This document shows, one piece after another, positions 10,301 through 17,260 of a stretch of DNA of 33,095 nt. Position 1 is the first letter of the stretch, and each line of letters begins with the position of its first letter. The position numbers and the translations under genes are program-made. The stretch comes from Planctomycetota bacterium (lineage in GTDB: Bacteria; Planctomycetota; UBA1135; UBA2386). The stretch is taken from the NCBI GenBank assembly GCA_016795295.1, contig JAEUHP010000016.1, positions 1 through 33,095 of the forward strand. The letters are read 5' to 3'. The notes beneath the pieces were generated by a model. The model saw only the letters and a list, made by a program, of their open reading frames with translations, was not told the origin of the DNA and made no database searches.

Positions 10301-11090
10301 GCGCCACGGTGTCCTGGTCCGCAGCCAGGTTGCGCTCGACTTGCCGGGCACCGACCTCGACGCCGTTGCAGAAGACGCGGAACGCTCCGGTCGAGCCGAG
10401 TTCGAGCACGGCGTCGAGGTCGGAGGCAGAGCGCACGGCGCAGGCGACGTAGCAGAGGGCCTGTTCGCTGGGGTTCAGCAGCCCGTCCAGAGGCAGCACG
10501 CCGATGCCGCCGAGCGGCGGCAGGCGCCGCCAGCGCACGGTGCGGCGTTTGCCTGCATACTCGCCGGCCAGGTCGAACTTTTCGCTTGGCAGGGTCTGGC
10601 GGTAGCCGGCGCCGCGCTCGTCGGCGAACGGTCCGCACAGCCAGAATTCGGTCAGGCAGCCAGCCGCGCGGGCCAAGGCGTCGCCGTCGACGCGCGGGTC
10701 GTCCTCGGCCACTTCGGCCAAGGTGCTGCGCAGGCGGTCGGCGAGGCCCGGGTGCGCGTTGGCGAGCGGGCTCTGCAACAAGGCGGCGAAGGCGGTCAGG
10801 GCCGGCGGCTGGTCGGCCACGAGCCGCCAGCGGGCCGCCGTGGTCGCCCAGGCTTCGACGCGGGCTGCGGCGTCGCCGTCGCCCGGCCGCCCGGCGGCGT
10901 CGGTGGCGAGCTGGAGCAGCAGGTCGCTGGCGGCGACCAGGTCGCCACGGGCGTGGGCAGCCAGGGCGTCGCGTTCTTTGGGCGCAAACTCCTGGGCCGC
11001 AGCGGCGGCAGCCAAGATGGCCCAGAGACAGCCTGGGCGAAGCACGGACAGCAGGCGGGGAACAGTGCGCACAGGCCGTTCATACCGCAT
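7302..11090 (-). CDS. Exported DUF3857/transglutaminase-domain protein, catalytic triad intact
   Basis: This 1262-residue product has the same layout as its downstream neighbour: a signal peptide (1-32, ending CLWAILAAAAAA), a 'FWLCGPFAD' motif near 150 with a beta-sandwich (VLELGSTGAFRVFCNGVEVG), a helical repeat region (about 330-650), DUF3857 (about 655-860) and a transglutaminase domain. The triad is complete: C950 in RHGDCKDKALLLCVML, H994 in HWNHCIAYV and D1011 in FLDGTATWHPLD. Transglutaminase-like domains of this class are mostly cysteine proteases or of unknown specificity rather than proven cross-linkers. The start is the ATG at 11090, immediately before the signal peptide. A hairpin after the EF-hand gene upstream suggests that this pair can be transcribed separately, though no convincing promoter is visible in the 89-base gap. 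DUF3857-transglutaminase proteins are common in Bacteroidota and planctomycetes, often near polysaccharide or peptide degradation genes; none is adjacent here. Confidence 0.87.
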   Translation of the reverse strand: MRYERPVRTVPRLLSVLRPGCLWAILAAAAAAQEFAPKERDALAAHARGDLVAASDLLLQLATDAAGRPGDGDAAARVEAWATTAARWRLVADQPPALTAFAALLQSPLANAHPGLADRLRSTLAEVAEDDPRVDGDALARAAGCLTEFWLCGPFADERGAGYRQTLPSEKFDLAGEYAGKRRTVRWRRLPPLGGIGVLPLDGLLNPSEQALCYVACAVRSASDLDAVLELGSTGAFRVFCNGVEVGARQVERNLAADQDTVALPLRKGHNLLLVKLCHQEGPQFRACLRLRSRDGQPLPGVTTSAEPADLTAAAAMPPVVARASSEPPALLGGRSHWSIGNTSGADSLRLAWLWLQRQADGDLDRRDLRAAAAAAAALPELAASHLVHAACLAPMRRSAADRDDNDQRRALERAVATGDHVLARVRLGELLRDRSNLWRTAREQADAALARNDLGAVGAAFAAVLRQHTLGDEGIDDLMRDELRRAAVRPDAHRSLLARGLEEFPSRDPRLAADLARRLLAITRAEDLVLRAIDALARGGAGEAAVAAARAQLAARPASRTVLHRLVELELAAGHVRPALALLDDWLLLQPDDVDALLLASRAQRRLHDDPATAAAAQLPLLTQVLEIEPNRRDEERYRDYLQTLGSAEAAPFYTQWQLDGDAVRSADQGPPADAATANDALHWLLRQRVVRAHGNGTTSEYVHEIVRVMSPEGARRLAYYSLQYYSREQRARLLACTVLRADGSRLQPELRGGSVRLPDLRPGDLVDLQGRVDDLAPTFFGDYFGLVHLFPAPDGSPVARSELVVVADPNREYRWQAANGAPEPTRSTLPDGSLCFTWSLTALPRDQVEMRRAGGKERDPLVRMTTYRDWQQFASWWWRLIQDQLEVDADIRATVRALTEGLSDREAQLAAIYRFVTTDVRYEAWEFGVHGYKPYSTAVIHARRHGDCKDKALLLCVMLRELGITAKPVLIQADQPRSRDDLALALVQHWNHCIAYVPAQPGLTERFLDGTATWHPLDTLPEMDQGAEVLVVDGNGGELRTVPWATPAQNCDDQEFVVQLRADGGADLQFTARPRGNAAVPWREQLATETARSRELVERQLVRRIGKLAVQELTTQGGLDLSVPVELRATAKVAEVGQRSAGRWQLPSTWQEGDLQALAADPERHTALLLGVPSSTRRVLRFRPPAGWRAGTLPEAVRLETAFGRFAMQWQVQGGDLVVTRELDWLQPRIEPADYPAFRDFTTSIKTADSQWLLLQESPR

Positions 11091-11151
11091 CGGGGCTGGC
11101 GGCGGAACCGCGCGCGGGCGGTGCGGGCCCTGGCCGCTCGGGCCATGGCTG

Positions 11152-11178
11152 CGCCACGCTCAGGGCCCGAGCGTGGCG
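11152..11178 (-). terminator. Hairpin after the EF-hand gene
   Basis: CGCCACGCTC (11152-11161) and GAGCGTGGCG (11169-11178) form a perfect 10-bp stem with a 7-base loop, starting one base after the EF-hand stop codon on the minus strand. No U-tract follows. It separates the EF-hand gene from the DUF3857 pair. Confidence 0.6.
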
Positions 11179-11179
11179 G

Positions 11180-12043
11180 TCACTGCTTCGGGCGGGTCGG
11201 CCGGTGGCCGAGCTCTGCGGCGTCGAGGCGGCCGTTGCGGTCGGTGTCGAGCGCCTTGAGCAGGACCGGTGCCCAGGTCCCGAGCGCAGGGTCCAGCCGG
11301 CGCAGTGCGGCGGCCAGTTCGGCCTGGTCGAGGGCGCTGTTGCCGTCGGTGTCGCAGCCGGCGAATTCGGGCGGCAGGCCCTTGCCGGCGGGGCGTGCTT
11401 CGGGCGGGGCGCTCGGCAGGCTGGCGCGCAACGTGTCGAACTGCGGCGCGAGCTCGGCCTCGTCCACGCGGCCCGAACGGTCCAGGTCGAGCGCTTTCAG
11501 TTGCGCGGCGACCTGGGGGGGCAGCTGCGACTGGCGCACGAACTGGTCGATCTCGTCGGGGTCGAGTCCGCCGTCGCCATTGCGGTCGTGCAGCTGCAAG
11601 AACTGCTGGATCGGGGTCGCGGCGGTCGCGGTGCGCAATTCGACGGCGTCGGCGGCCAGGCGTCGGCAGGGGCGGACCCGCAGCACCCCACCCCGCTGCA
11701 CGACACTGCGAAAATGCTGGTCGAACTCGGGCCACGAGACGAAGCCGTCGCGGTCGCGGTCGAGGCGGCGGTAGGCGCTGGTGTCGCGCGGGTCGCCGAG
11801 CGATTCGAGGGCGTCGCAGGCTTCGAACAGATCCAGCCGATCGTCGCCGTCGCTGTCGCAGGCGAAGAACAGTTCGTGGCTGGTCGCTTCGTGGTAGACC
11901 GACACCCCGCGCTCGCCCGGTGGCGTGGGGGCGTCCTTGCGCGCTTCGGTGCCCGGCAGGACGCCGCCCTGAGGCTGGGTCTGGCTGAACCCGGGCGTCG
12001 ACACGGCGACGCAGGCCAGCAGCAACCAGGGGGAGCGGGTCAT
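11180..12043 (-). CDS. Exported EF-hand protein with six calcium-binding-like loops
   Basis: The 287-residue product opens with a signal peptide (MTRSPWLLLACVAVSTPGFS). Six EF-hand-type loops follow the D-x-[DN]-x-[DNS]-G pattern: DSDGDDRLDLFE, DRDRDGFVSWPE, DRNGDGGLDPDE, DLDRSGRVDEAE, DTDGNSALDQAE and DTDRNGRLDAAE. Most end in Glu at position 12, as expected for calcium ligation. The fifth loop (DTDGNSALDQAE) has Ser in place of the conserved Gly at position 6 and may bind poorly. Exported EF-hand repeat proteins are abundant in planctomycetes, and their roles (calcium buffering, adhesion, scaffold) are mostly untested. The gene lies downstream of the two-component operon in the same direction but has its own extended -10 box upstream and a hairpin at its end, so it may be a separate transcript. 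Probably periplasmic or extracellular. Confidence 0.85.
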   Translation of the reverse strand: MTRSPWLLLACVAVSTPGFSQTQPQGGVLPGTEARKDAPTPPGERGVSVYHEATSHELFFACDSDGDDRLDLFEACDALESLGDPRDTSAYRRLDRDRDGFVSWPEFDQHFRSVVQRGGVLRVRPCRRLAADAVELRTATAATPIQQFLQLHDRNGDGGLDPDEIDQFVRQSQLPPQVAAQLKALDLDRSGRVDEAELAPQFDTLRASLPSAPPEARPAGKGLPPEFAGCDTDGNSALDQAELAAALRRLDPALGTWAPVLLKALDTDRNGRLDAAELGHRPTRPKQ

Positions 12044-12099
12044 GGGGAGTGGGTCGGAGCGGCTTCGCCGACGAAGGGTTCGGCAGCGGGGCCCTCGAG

Positions 12100-12108
12100 A
12101 CTATAGCA
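12100..12108 (-). promoter_or_regulatory. Extended -10 promoter element upstream of the EF-hand gene
   Basis: On the minus strand TGCTATAGT (12108 to 12100) matches an extended -10 (TGn-TATAAT, one mismatch). The -35 position 17 bases upstream is poor, as is common with extended -10 promoters. The leader to the ATG at 12043 would be about 50 bases. It is one of very few AT-rich spots in the area. Confidence 0.5.
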
Positions 12109-12148
12109 CTTCCCGGGGGCGGACTGCCGCTGCGGTTGGCCGCGGGGC

Positions 12149-13321
12149 TCAGCGCCTGCTGCGTTCGGTCGGCGGGTCGCCGGCGCCCTGCGGAGTGGCG
12201 GCGGACGGCTCGGGAGCCACTGGGGGAATGGGCGGGACCGGAGCCAGCAGCAATTCGGCGAACAGGGGCAGGCGCAGCACCAGCTGCAGGGCCCCCTGTG
12301 GGTCCTCCGCAGCGGCCTTGTCGAGAGCCTCTTGCAGGCGCGGCAGCAGGGGGCTCGCTTGGCTCCGTTCGCGCTGCATCGCCTGCAGGTTCTGCCGCAC
12401 CCGGTCCAGGACGGCTTGGGGCGGGCCGTCGAGTGCGGGTGGCCGCCACTGGGTGAAGTACAGGGCTCGCACTTCGTCCGCCTGGCTGCGCCGTCCGTCC
12501 AGCTCGGCGGCCATCACCCGCATGGCGTTGTAGCGCTCGGTGAATTGCGAACGGTCGAAGCTCTGCGGTTGGCGTTGGCGCAGCCGGTCCCGCCACGACA
12601 GGCCGGACAGGCCCAGGAGCCAGGTCTCGGCGTCGTGGACGACCGGGCGCAGCACCGGCAGGCGCGGGCTTTCGGCGGCGGCTTGGGGCTGGGCCGAGGC
12701 TGCGGGTTGGGCTGGGGCCGCGGGCTGGGTGGGCGCCCCCGGGCTGGTGGCGGCAGGAGTCGCTGGGCCACTCCCGGGGGCGCCAGGGGCGTTGCCGGGT
12801 GGTGGGGGCGGCGGCTCGACGCTGCCACCCTCGAGCAGGGTGCGGGCGCGCGCTTCGAGCAGGGCTGGATCGGCGGGTGCCGCCGCCGCCGCGAATGGGC
12901 CACGCAGCGCCTTCGGCACTTCGAGTGGGTCGAGGCTCGGGGCGCTGGTCTGGCCGAGTCGGTGCAGTTCGAGCAGGCGTGCCAAGGCGAGCCAGCGTTC
13001 GTGGTTCTCGGGTTGGCGATCGCGGGCCAGTTCGGTGTAGAGCTCGATGGCGCGGCGGCCGTCGAGGTCCATCACCTCGGCCAGCCAGGCTTGGTGCAGG
13101 GAGGCTGGCTGGCGCGCGACGGACGCCGCGCGGCCCGCGCCCCCGTTCTGGACGGCCTGGTCCTTGGTCGGCGTATTGCCCTGAGCGTTGCCCTGAGAGT
13201 TGCCTTGAGCAGCCAACGGCTCGGCGAGGCCGGTCCAGGCGACGAACAGCAGCGCCGTGGTCGCGCCGCGGCGCGTGCGGCTTGGCTGCGGATCGGAGGG
13301 CTGGCCGGCGTGCCGAGTCAC
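12149..13321 (-). CDS. Exported protein of unknown function in the two-component operon
   Basis: I do not recognise this 390-residue protein. The start is taken as the GTG at 13319-13321, which overlaps the response regulator stop (GTGA). It gives a basic N-terminus and a signal-peptide-like segment (TTALLFVAWTGLAEPLAAQ, about residues 21-39). Next come a Gln/Asn/Gly-rich stretch (QGNSQGNAQGN), a helical region with a TPR-like look (RRAIELYTELARDRQPENHERWLALARLLE), a Pro/Ala/Gln-rich linker of about 60 residues in the middle, and a C-terminal helical part with RDRLRQRQPQSFDRSQFTERY and repeated Leu heptads. Because it is coupled to the response regulator and kinase, it may be an extracytoplasmic accessory or output of that system. 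That is inference; nothing in the sequence gives an enzymatic role. Confidence 0.72.
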   Translation of the reverse strand: MTRHAGQPSDPQPSRTRRGATTALLFVAWTGLAEPLAAQGNSQGNAQGNTPTKDQAVQNGGAGRAASVARQPASLHQAWLAEVMDLDGRRAIELYTELARDRQPENHERWLALARLLELHRLGQTSAPSLDPLEVPKALRGPFAAAAAPADPALLEARARTLLEGGSVEPPPPPPGNAPGAPGSGPATPAATSPGAPTQPAAPAQPAASAQPQAAAESPRLPVLRPVVHDAETWLLGLSGLSWRDRLRQRQPQSFDRSQFTERYNAMRVMAAELDGRRSQADEVRALYFTQWRPPALDGPPQAVLDRVRQNLQAMQRERSQASPLLPRLQEALDKAAAEDPQGALQLVLRLPLFAELLLAPVPPIPPVAPEPSAATPQGAGDPPTERSRR

Positions 13322-14043
13322 GACTCCTCGAGCAGCTTCGACTCGAACCGGTAGCCGAGTCCGTGCACGGTGACCACGTGCACCGGGTTCTCGACGTCGC
13401 GTTCGAGCTTCTTGCGCAGCCGGGCGATGTGGTTGTCGACCGTGCGGGTGGTGGGCAGGTGCACGTAGCCCCACACCTTGCGCAGCAGATCCTGGCGGCT
13501 CACCACTTCGCCGCGGTGGTCCACCAGCATGCGCAGGATCTCGGCTTCGTAACGCGACAGCTGCTGTTCTTCGCCATCGCGCACGATGGTGAAGCGCCGC
13601 CAGTCGACCACCAGGTTCGGGAACTTCATCACCGAAGCCGAACCGCGTTCGCCGACGCCGGCTTTGGCGCCGGTCTGGGTGCGGCGCAGCACCGCGCGGA
13701 TGCGTGCGGCGAGTTCCGACAGGCCGAACGGCTTGGTCAGGTAGTCGTCGGCGCCGAGTTCGAGGCCGTGTACCTTGTCGCGGTCCTGGCCCTTGGCCGA
13801 GATGATGATGATCGGCGTCTGTCGGCCGGTTTCGCGCAGGTGCTTCAGCACTTCGAGGCCGGGCATCACCGGCAGCATCAGGTCGAGCAGGATCAGGGCG
13901 GCGCGGCCTTCGCGGGCCTTGCGCAGGCCTTCGCGGCCGTCGGCGGCCGAATCGACCACGAACCCCTCCAGTTCGAGGTTGTGCTTGATGCCGGCCCGCA
14001 GGTCGGGCTCGTCTTCGATGACCAGGATGTGGGTTTCGCTCAT
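13318..14043 (-). CDS. OmpR/PhoB-type response regulator
   Basis: The 241-residue protein has an N-terminal receiver domain (1-120): acidic pocket E10/D11 (VIEDEPD), phosphoacceptor D54 (ILLDLMLP), S82 (IIIISAK) and K104 (LTKPF), all conserved. A DNA-binding winged helix follows (about 140-235), with LSRYEAEILRMLVDHRGEVVSRQDLL, TRTVDNHIARLRKKLE and VHGLGYRFES, the standard OmpR/PhoB signatures. The ATG at 14041-14043 overlaps the kinase stop by four bases (ATGA), and its own stop overlaps the next gene's GTG, so kinase, regulator and the unknown exported protein form one coupled unit. It should be phosphorylated by the adjacent kinase and act as a transcription factor. The target genes are unknown; the downstream exported proteins are the natural first candidates. 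Confidence 0.94.
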   Translation of the reverse strand: MSETHILVIEDEPDLRAGIKHNLELEGFVVDSAADGREGLRKAREGRAALILLDLMLPVMPGLEVLKHLRETGRQTPIIIISAKGQDRDKVHGLELGADDYLTKPFGLSELAARIRAVLRRTQTGAKAGVGERGSASVMKFPNLVVDWRRFTIVRDGEEQQLSRYEAEILRMLVDHRGEVVSRQDLLRKVWGYVHLPTTRTVDNHIARLRKKLERDVENPVHVVTVHGLGYRFESKLLEES

Positions 14044-16205
14044 GGTCGCTGGGGCTGCGTTTGGGTGGGCGTCGAACCTGGGGACGCCGTCTCGGGCGGG
14101 GACAACGGTAGGGCTAGGCGGAACACACTGCCACCGCCATCGCGTGGCTGGCTGGTGACGTCGCCGCCGTGGGCACGGGCGAAATGCCGCACCAAGGAGA
14201 GGCCGAGGCCCGCGCCGCGCACTTCGCCGGAGTTGCTGGCCCGATAGAAGCCGTCGAACACCCGGTCGCGTTCGTGGTCCGGGATGCCGCGGCCGCGGTC
14301 GCGGACTTCGAGCCAAGCCTCGCCGCCGCGGGTGCGGAGGTCGACCTCGATCTCGTGCTCGTCGTCGCCTTCGATGCCGTACTTGGCGGCGTTCTCGAGG
14401 AGGTTGACCAGCGCGCTCTCGCAAGCGTTGGCGTCACAGTCGACGAACACCCCGGGCGTCAAGGTGTCGATCAGCACTGCGCCCCGGGATTCGAGGTGTG
14501 GGGCGTAGGCGGCGCAGACGTTGCGCGCGAGCGTCGTGAGGTCGGTGTGCTGCGGCGTGTACTGGAGGGTGCCGGCCTGCTGCCGGGAGAAGTCCAGGAT
14601 GCGCTGGATCAGCGTGGTCAGCCGTTCCGATTCGCGGGCGATGATGCCGCCGAACTGCGCAGCTTGTTCGGAGTCACGCGCCCGGCCGAGGCCGAGGGTT
14701 TCGCCGTACATCCGGATCAGCGCCAGCGGCGTCTTCAGTTCGTGGCTCACGCGCGACACCAGGTCGACCTTCAGCGCCGCCAGTTCCGCTTCGCGGCTGA
14801 CGGAGCGCCACAACCACAAGGCACCCGCCAGGGCGGTGAAGAACAACGCGACGAACAGCAGCGTGCGGTTCTGGGCCGCGGCTTGGGCGTCGCGGAGCAG
14901 CTTCTCGGTGTTGGCCGGGAACGCACGCAGCACCAGACCGTGCACTTCGGTCAGCGGCGGGGCGAAGTCGGCTGGCACTTCCCGCGGCGGCGGCACCATC
15001 GGCACGTCGTTCGGATCGCTGATCGCCAGGGCGAACGAACCGGTGCCGCCGACCAGCTGCGGCAGGGCGGGTGCCAGCAGCTGGCCGATGTCGAAGTGCA
15101 GGCCGACGCGGCTACAGCGGCGTTTGCTGCGCTCTTCGTCGGTGGCGTCGCGCACCCACAGCAGCATGGTGGTGCTGCCGAAGGTCGACACCAGCTGCAG
15201 GTCGCTGTTGCCGGCTCCCGCTTCGCGCTGCAGGCGCCGCCGCAGTTCGGCCTTCTGGATGGCGTCGTAGTCGACGGCGATCGCGCGGGTCTGTGCGCGC
15301 TGGCGTTCTTCGCGCAGCAGCACCTGGGCTTCGGCATGCAGCGGGTCGGTGTTGGGCACGCGTTCGGCCAGGCGCACGGCCAGCGCGCTCAGCAGGCCGT
15401 CCGCGGCTTCGCGGCGGCTCTCGGCGATCGCGCGCAGGAGGCGCACCCGGTCGCCCGACGTGCCCAGTTCGGCGAGTGCGCTCTCGGCCAGCAGCGACAG
15501 GTTGGCCACGTCGCCGTAGAAACCGGCGCCACTGCCGCCGCCTCGCCGCGGGCCGGCCTGCGCCACCTTCTCGAACTCGGTGCGCGCGGCGTCGAGGTCG
15601 CCCAGCTTGCGGCGTGCCGCGCCCAACTGGAAGCGCGCTGCGACCTCTTGATCGTCGAGTTCTCGGCGTCCGGTGCGGGGTTGTGGGGGATTGGCCTCTT
15701 CGAAGCGTGTGATCAGCCGCTGCAGGACCGTGGCCGCCTCGGCAATGCGTCCGGTCTGCAGCAGCAGATCCGCGGTGCGCAGGGTGGCGGCGATCGCCGT
15801 GTCGGTGCCGCGCGGCCGCGCATCGCGGGCGAACGGCAGGCCCAGGCTCGGCAGCGGCGGTTCGGGCCACACCAGGGAGCTGGCTTCGTCCAGCAGCACG
15901 ATGTCGAGCAGCGGCGGGAACGCGTCCTGGTCACGCAGGGCCAAGGTGGTGCGCACCGGCCCTTCGGCGGCGAGCAGCTGGCGCGAGTGTTCGACGATCG
16001 GCGGCAGGCGGTCGAACTGCGGGGCCAGCGCTTGGGCGGCACTCTGTAGGAACGTGCGCGCCTCGCGCTCGAGGGCTTCCCGGGCTGCCGAGCCCGAGCG
16101 TTGCAGTTCGCTCTGGCCGAGCCAAGCGAGCACGCCGAGCGGCACCAGGAAGGTGCACAAGGCCAACAGGTGGCCGCGGCTGAAGTGCTGGCGCTTTGCG
16201 GTCAT
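14040..16205 (-). CDS. Membrane sensor histidine kinase with large TPR-like extracytoplasmic domain
   Basis: The 721-residue protein has a first membrane helix at about 13-29, an unusually large extracytoplasmic segment of some 415 residues, a second membrane helix at about 448-466 and a C-terminal kinase core. HisKA carries VSRVSHELKTPLALIRMYGE with phosphoacceptor H488. The ATPase domain has the N box NLLENAAKYG (N601, N605), the G1 box DRGRGIP and the G2 box GAGLGLSLV. The sensor region includes TPR-like helical pairs (ADLLLQTGRIAEAATVLQRL; AARFQLGAARRKLGDLDAARTEFEKVAQAG) and later a beta-rich stretch (LQLVSTFGSTTMLLWVRDAT) that may be a PAS- or Cache-like fold. The ligand is unknown. The start ATG at 16205 is 48 bases after the tRNA-Phe gene. 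No PAS, HAMP or receiver domain is recognisable in the cytoplasmic part. The cognate regulator is the overlapping downstream gene. Confidence 0.92.
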   Translation of the reverse strand: MTAKRQHFSRGHLLALCTFLVPLGVLAWLGQSELQRSGSAAREALEREARTFLQSAAQALAPQFDRLPPIVEHSRQLLAAEGPVRTTLALRDQDAFPPLLDIVLLDEASSLVWPEPPLPSLGLPFARDARPRGTDTAIAATLRTADLLLQTGRIAEAATVLQRLITRFEEANPPQPRTGRRELDDQEVAARFQLGAARRKLGDLDAARTEFEKVAQAGPRRGGGSGAGFYGDVANLSLLAESALAELGTSGDRVRLLRAIAESRREAADGLLSALAVRLAERVPNTDPLHAEAQVLLREERQRAQTRAIAVDYDAIQKAELRRRLQREAGAGNSDLQLVSTFGSTTMLLWVRDATDEERSKRRCSRVGLHFDIGQLLAPALPQLVGGTGSFALAISDPNDVPMVPPPREVPADFAPPLTEVHGLVLRAFPANTEKLLRDAQAAAQNRTLLFVALFFTALAGALWLWRSVSREAELAALKVDLVSRVSHELKTPLALIRMYGETLGLGRARDSEQAAQFGGIIARESERLTTLIQRILDFSRQQAGTLQYTPQHTDLTTLARNVCAAYAPHLESRGAVLIDTLTPGVFVDCDANACESALVNLLENAAKYGIEGDDEHEIEVDLRTRGGEAWLEVRDRGRGIPDHERDRVFDGFYRASNSGEVRGAGLGLSLVRHFARAHGGDVTSQPRDGGGSVFRLALPLSPPETASPGSTPTQTQPQRP

Positions 16206-16253
16206 GCCGGAGCGCCGAGACTAGCCATTCTGCCCCTTGCGAAGGCGAAAAAC

Positions 16254-16329
16254 TGGTGGGCAGAGCCAGGGTTGAACTGGCGACCCCAGCATTTTCAGTG
16301 CTGTGCTCTACCAACTGAGCTATCTGCCC
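16254..16329 (-). tRNA. tRNA-Phe (anticodon GAA), CCA encoded
   Basis: On the minus strand the 76-base gene folds as a full cloverleaf: acceptor GGGCAGA/TCTGCCC, D stem GCTC/GAGC, anticodon stem CAGCA/TGCTG with loop CTGAAAA (anticodon GAA, phenylalanine), a 5-base variable loop, and T stem GCCAG/CTGGC with TTCAACC loop. Discriminator A73 and the terminal CCA are encoded. The gene sits alone between the anti-sigma gene and the kinase gene. Confidence 0.97.
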
Positions 16330-16368
16330 GACCAGGCCGAACGGCCGCAGGGCCGAACGGGGCGCGGG

Positions 16369-16397
16369 AGGGTAGCCGCCGCGTGCACTCCGTGCAA
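16369..16397 (-). promoter_or_regulatory. Putative promoter of tRNA-Phe
   Basis: On the minus strand TTGCAC (16397-16392) and TACCCT (16374-16369) are separated by exactly 17 bases. The predicted start lies near 16362, about 33 bases before the mature tRNA 5' end, a usual leader for processing by RNase P. Confidence 0.6.
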
Positions 16398-16441
16398 GGG
16401 CGAGTCCGTGGATTCACGGCCGTGCGCAGCCGTTCCGGCCG

Positions 16442-17260
16442 TCACAAGGCGGCGATCGCCACCACGTGTTCTTGCTTCGACACCACCGCGCCGTCCTTGC
16501 CTTCGACCGTGACCACGAAGGCCGCGGCTTTGCCGATCGGTAGCTTCGCCTGCACCGGAATTCGGGTCTCCGCAGTGTTCGCGACCGCGAACAGGCCGCC
16601 GTCGACCGGGGCGCCCTCGCGCGTGCCGTCGACGATCCACAACTGGAAGCGGTGGTCGGGGTCGAGCGGCGGCAGGCCGCGGAACACCAGCACACCTTGC
16701 TGCTGGTCAGGGCTCCAGACCACTTCGCCGGTGACCGCGCCGGCCAGCGCGCTCGGCCCCTTCTGCCAGGGCAGGCGCAGGGCGTGCGGGTCGCTGGCCA
16801 GCAGGGCGGTGGGTTCGACCGAGGGCAGGGGTGCCGGGGCCGAAGGGGTGGGGCAGCCGAAGCTGCGGCAGAGGCCGAAGCCTGCGGCCAGGCCGGTGGC
16901 CAGGGCCAGGGCCATGGGCCAAGCGCGCCAGCTGGAGCCTGTGGGGGGAGGGTTCGGATTCGGCGGCAGCGGAGCCTGCGGCCCACGCCGTTCGGCGCAG
17001 AAGGACAGTCCCGCGGCGGCGAGCTTCGCTTGCAGCGCCGCTGGCGGAGCCGTCTTGGGCCCAGCAGCCACCAGAGCCGCCGCGGCCAGGGCGGCCGTGC
17101 GTTCGAAGGCGGCGCGCTCGGCGCGGAGCGGGCTTGCGGTGGCGGCGCCAGTGGCCGTAGGCGCCGTGGCTGCCGTAGCCGCCGCGGCCGAAGCGTCACC
17201 CTCGTGGGCGAACACCACGGTTTCCGCCAGCGCCTCGAGGGCCAGCTCACGATCGTTCAC
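16442..17260 (-). CDS. RskA-like anti-sigma factor
   Basis: The 272-residue membrane protein begins at a GTG overlapping the sigma-factor stop (GTGA). The N-terminal cytoplasmic part (1-105) is Ala-rich and ends in a Pro/Asn linker (PLPPNPNPPPTG). There is one membrane helix at about 111-130 (WRAWPMALALATGLAAGFGL), then an extracytoplasmic domain with the RskA hallmark: VVWSPDQQQGVLVFRGLPPL, HRFQLWIVDG, DGGLFAV and a final KAAAFVVTVEGKDGAV block. RskA-type proteins hold a cognate ECF sigma factor at the membrane and release it after regulated proteolysis. The HxxxCxxC zinc motif of many anti-sigma domains is absent from the N-terminal region, so this is a non-zinc or diverged sigma-binding domain. 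Its position directly after the sigma gene supports the role. Stimulus unknown. Confidence 0.85.
   Translation of the reverse strand: MNDRELALEALAETVVFAHEGDASAAAATAATAPTATGAATASPLRAERAAFERTAALAAAALVAAGPKTAPPAALQAKLAAAGLSFCAERRGPQAPLPPNPNPPPTGSSWRAWPMALALATGLAAGFGLCRSFGCPTPSAPAPLPSVEPTALLASDPHALRLPWQKGPSALAGAVTGEVVWSPDQQQGVLVFRGLPPLDPDHRFQLWIVDGTREGAPVDGGLFAVANTAETRIPVQAKLPIGKAAAFVVTVEGKDGAVVSKQEHVVAIAAL

Noticed and set aside
3586..10638. A 2350-codon open frame on the minus strand spanning both DUF3857 genes.
   Set aside because: Its upper two thirds are Arg/Pro/Gly-rich shadow sequence of the neighbouring gene in another frame; real homology and the signal peptide start only at 7305.
12640..12840. 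Repetitive G+C-rich stretch suggestive of a DNA repeat array.
   Set aside because: It encodes the Pro/Ala/Gln linker of the 390-residue exported protein; the repeats are codon-level and imperfect.
16206..16253. A promoter for the kinase operon between tRNA-Phe and the kinase gene.
   Set aside because: TAGTCT-like and TTCGCA-like hexamers are present but with a 14-base spacing; nothing convincing, and read-through from the tRNA promoter is possible.
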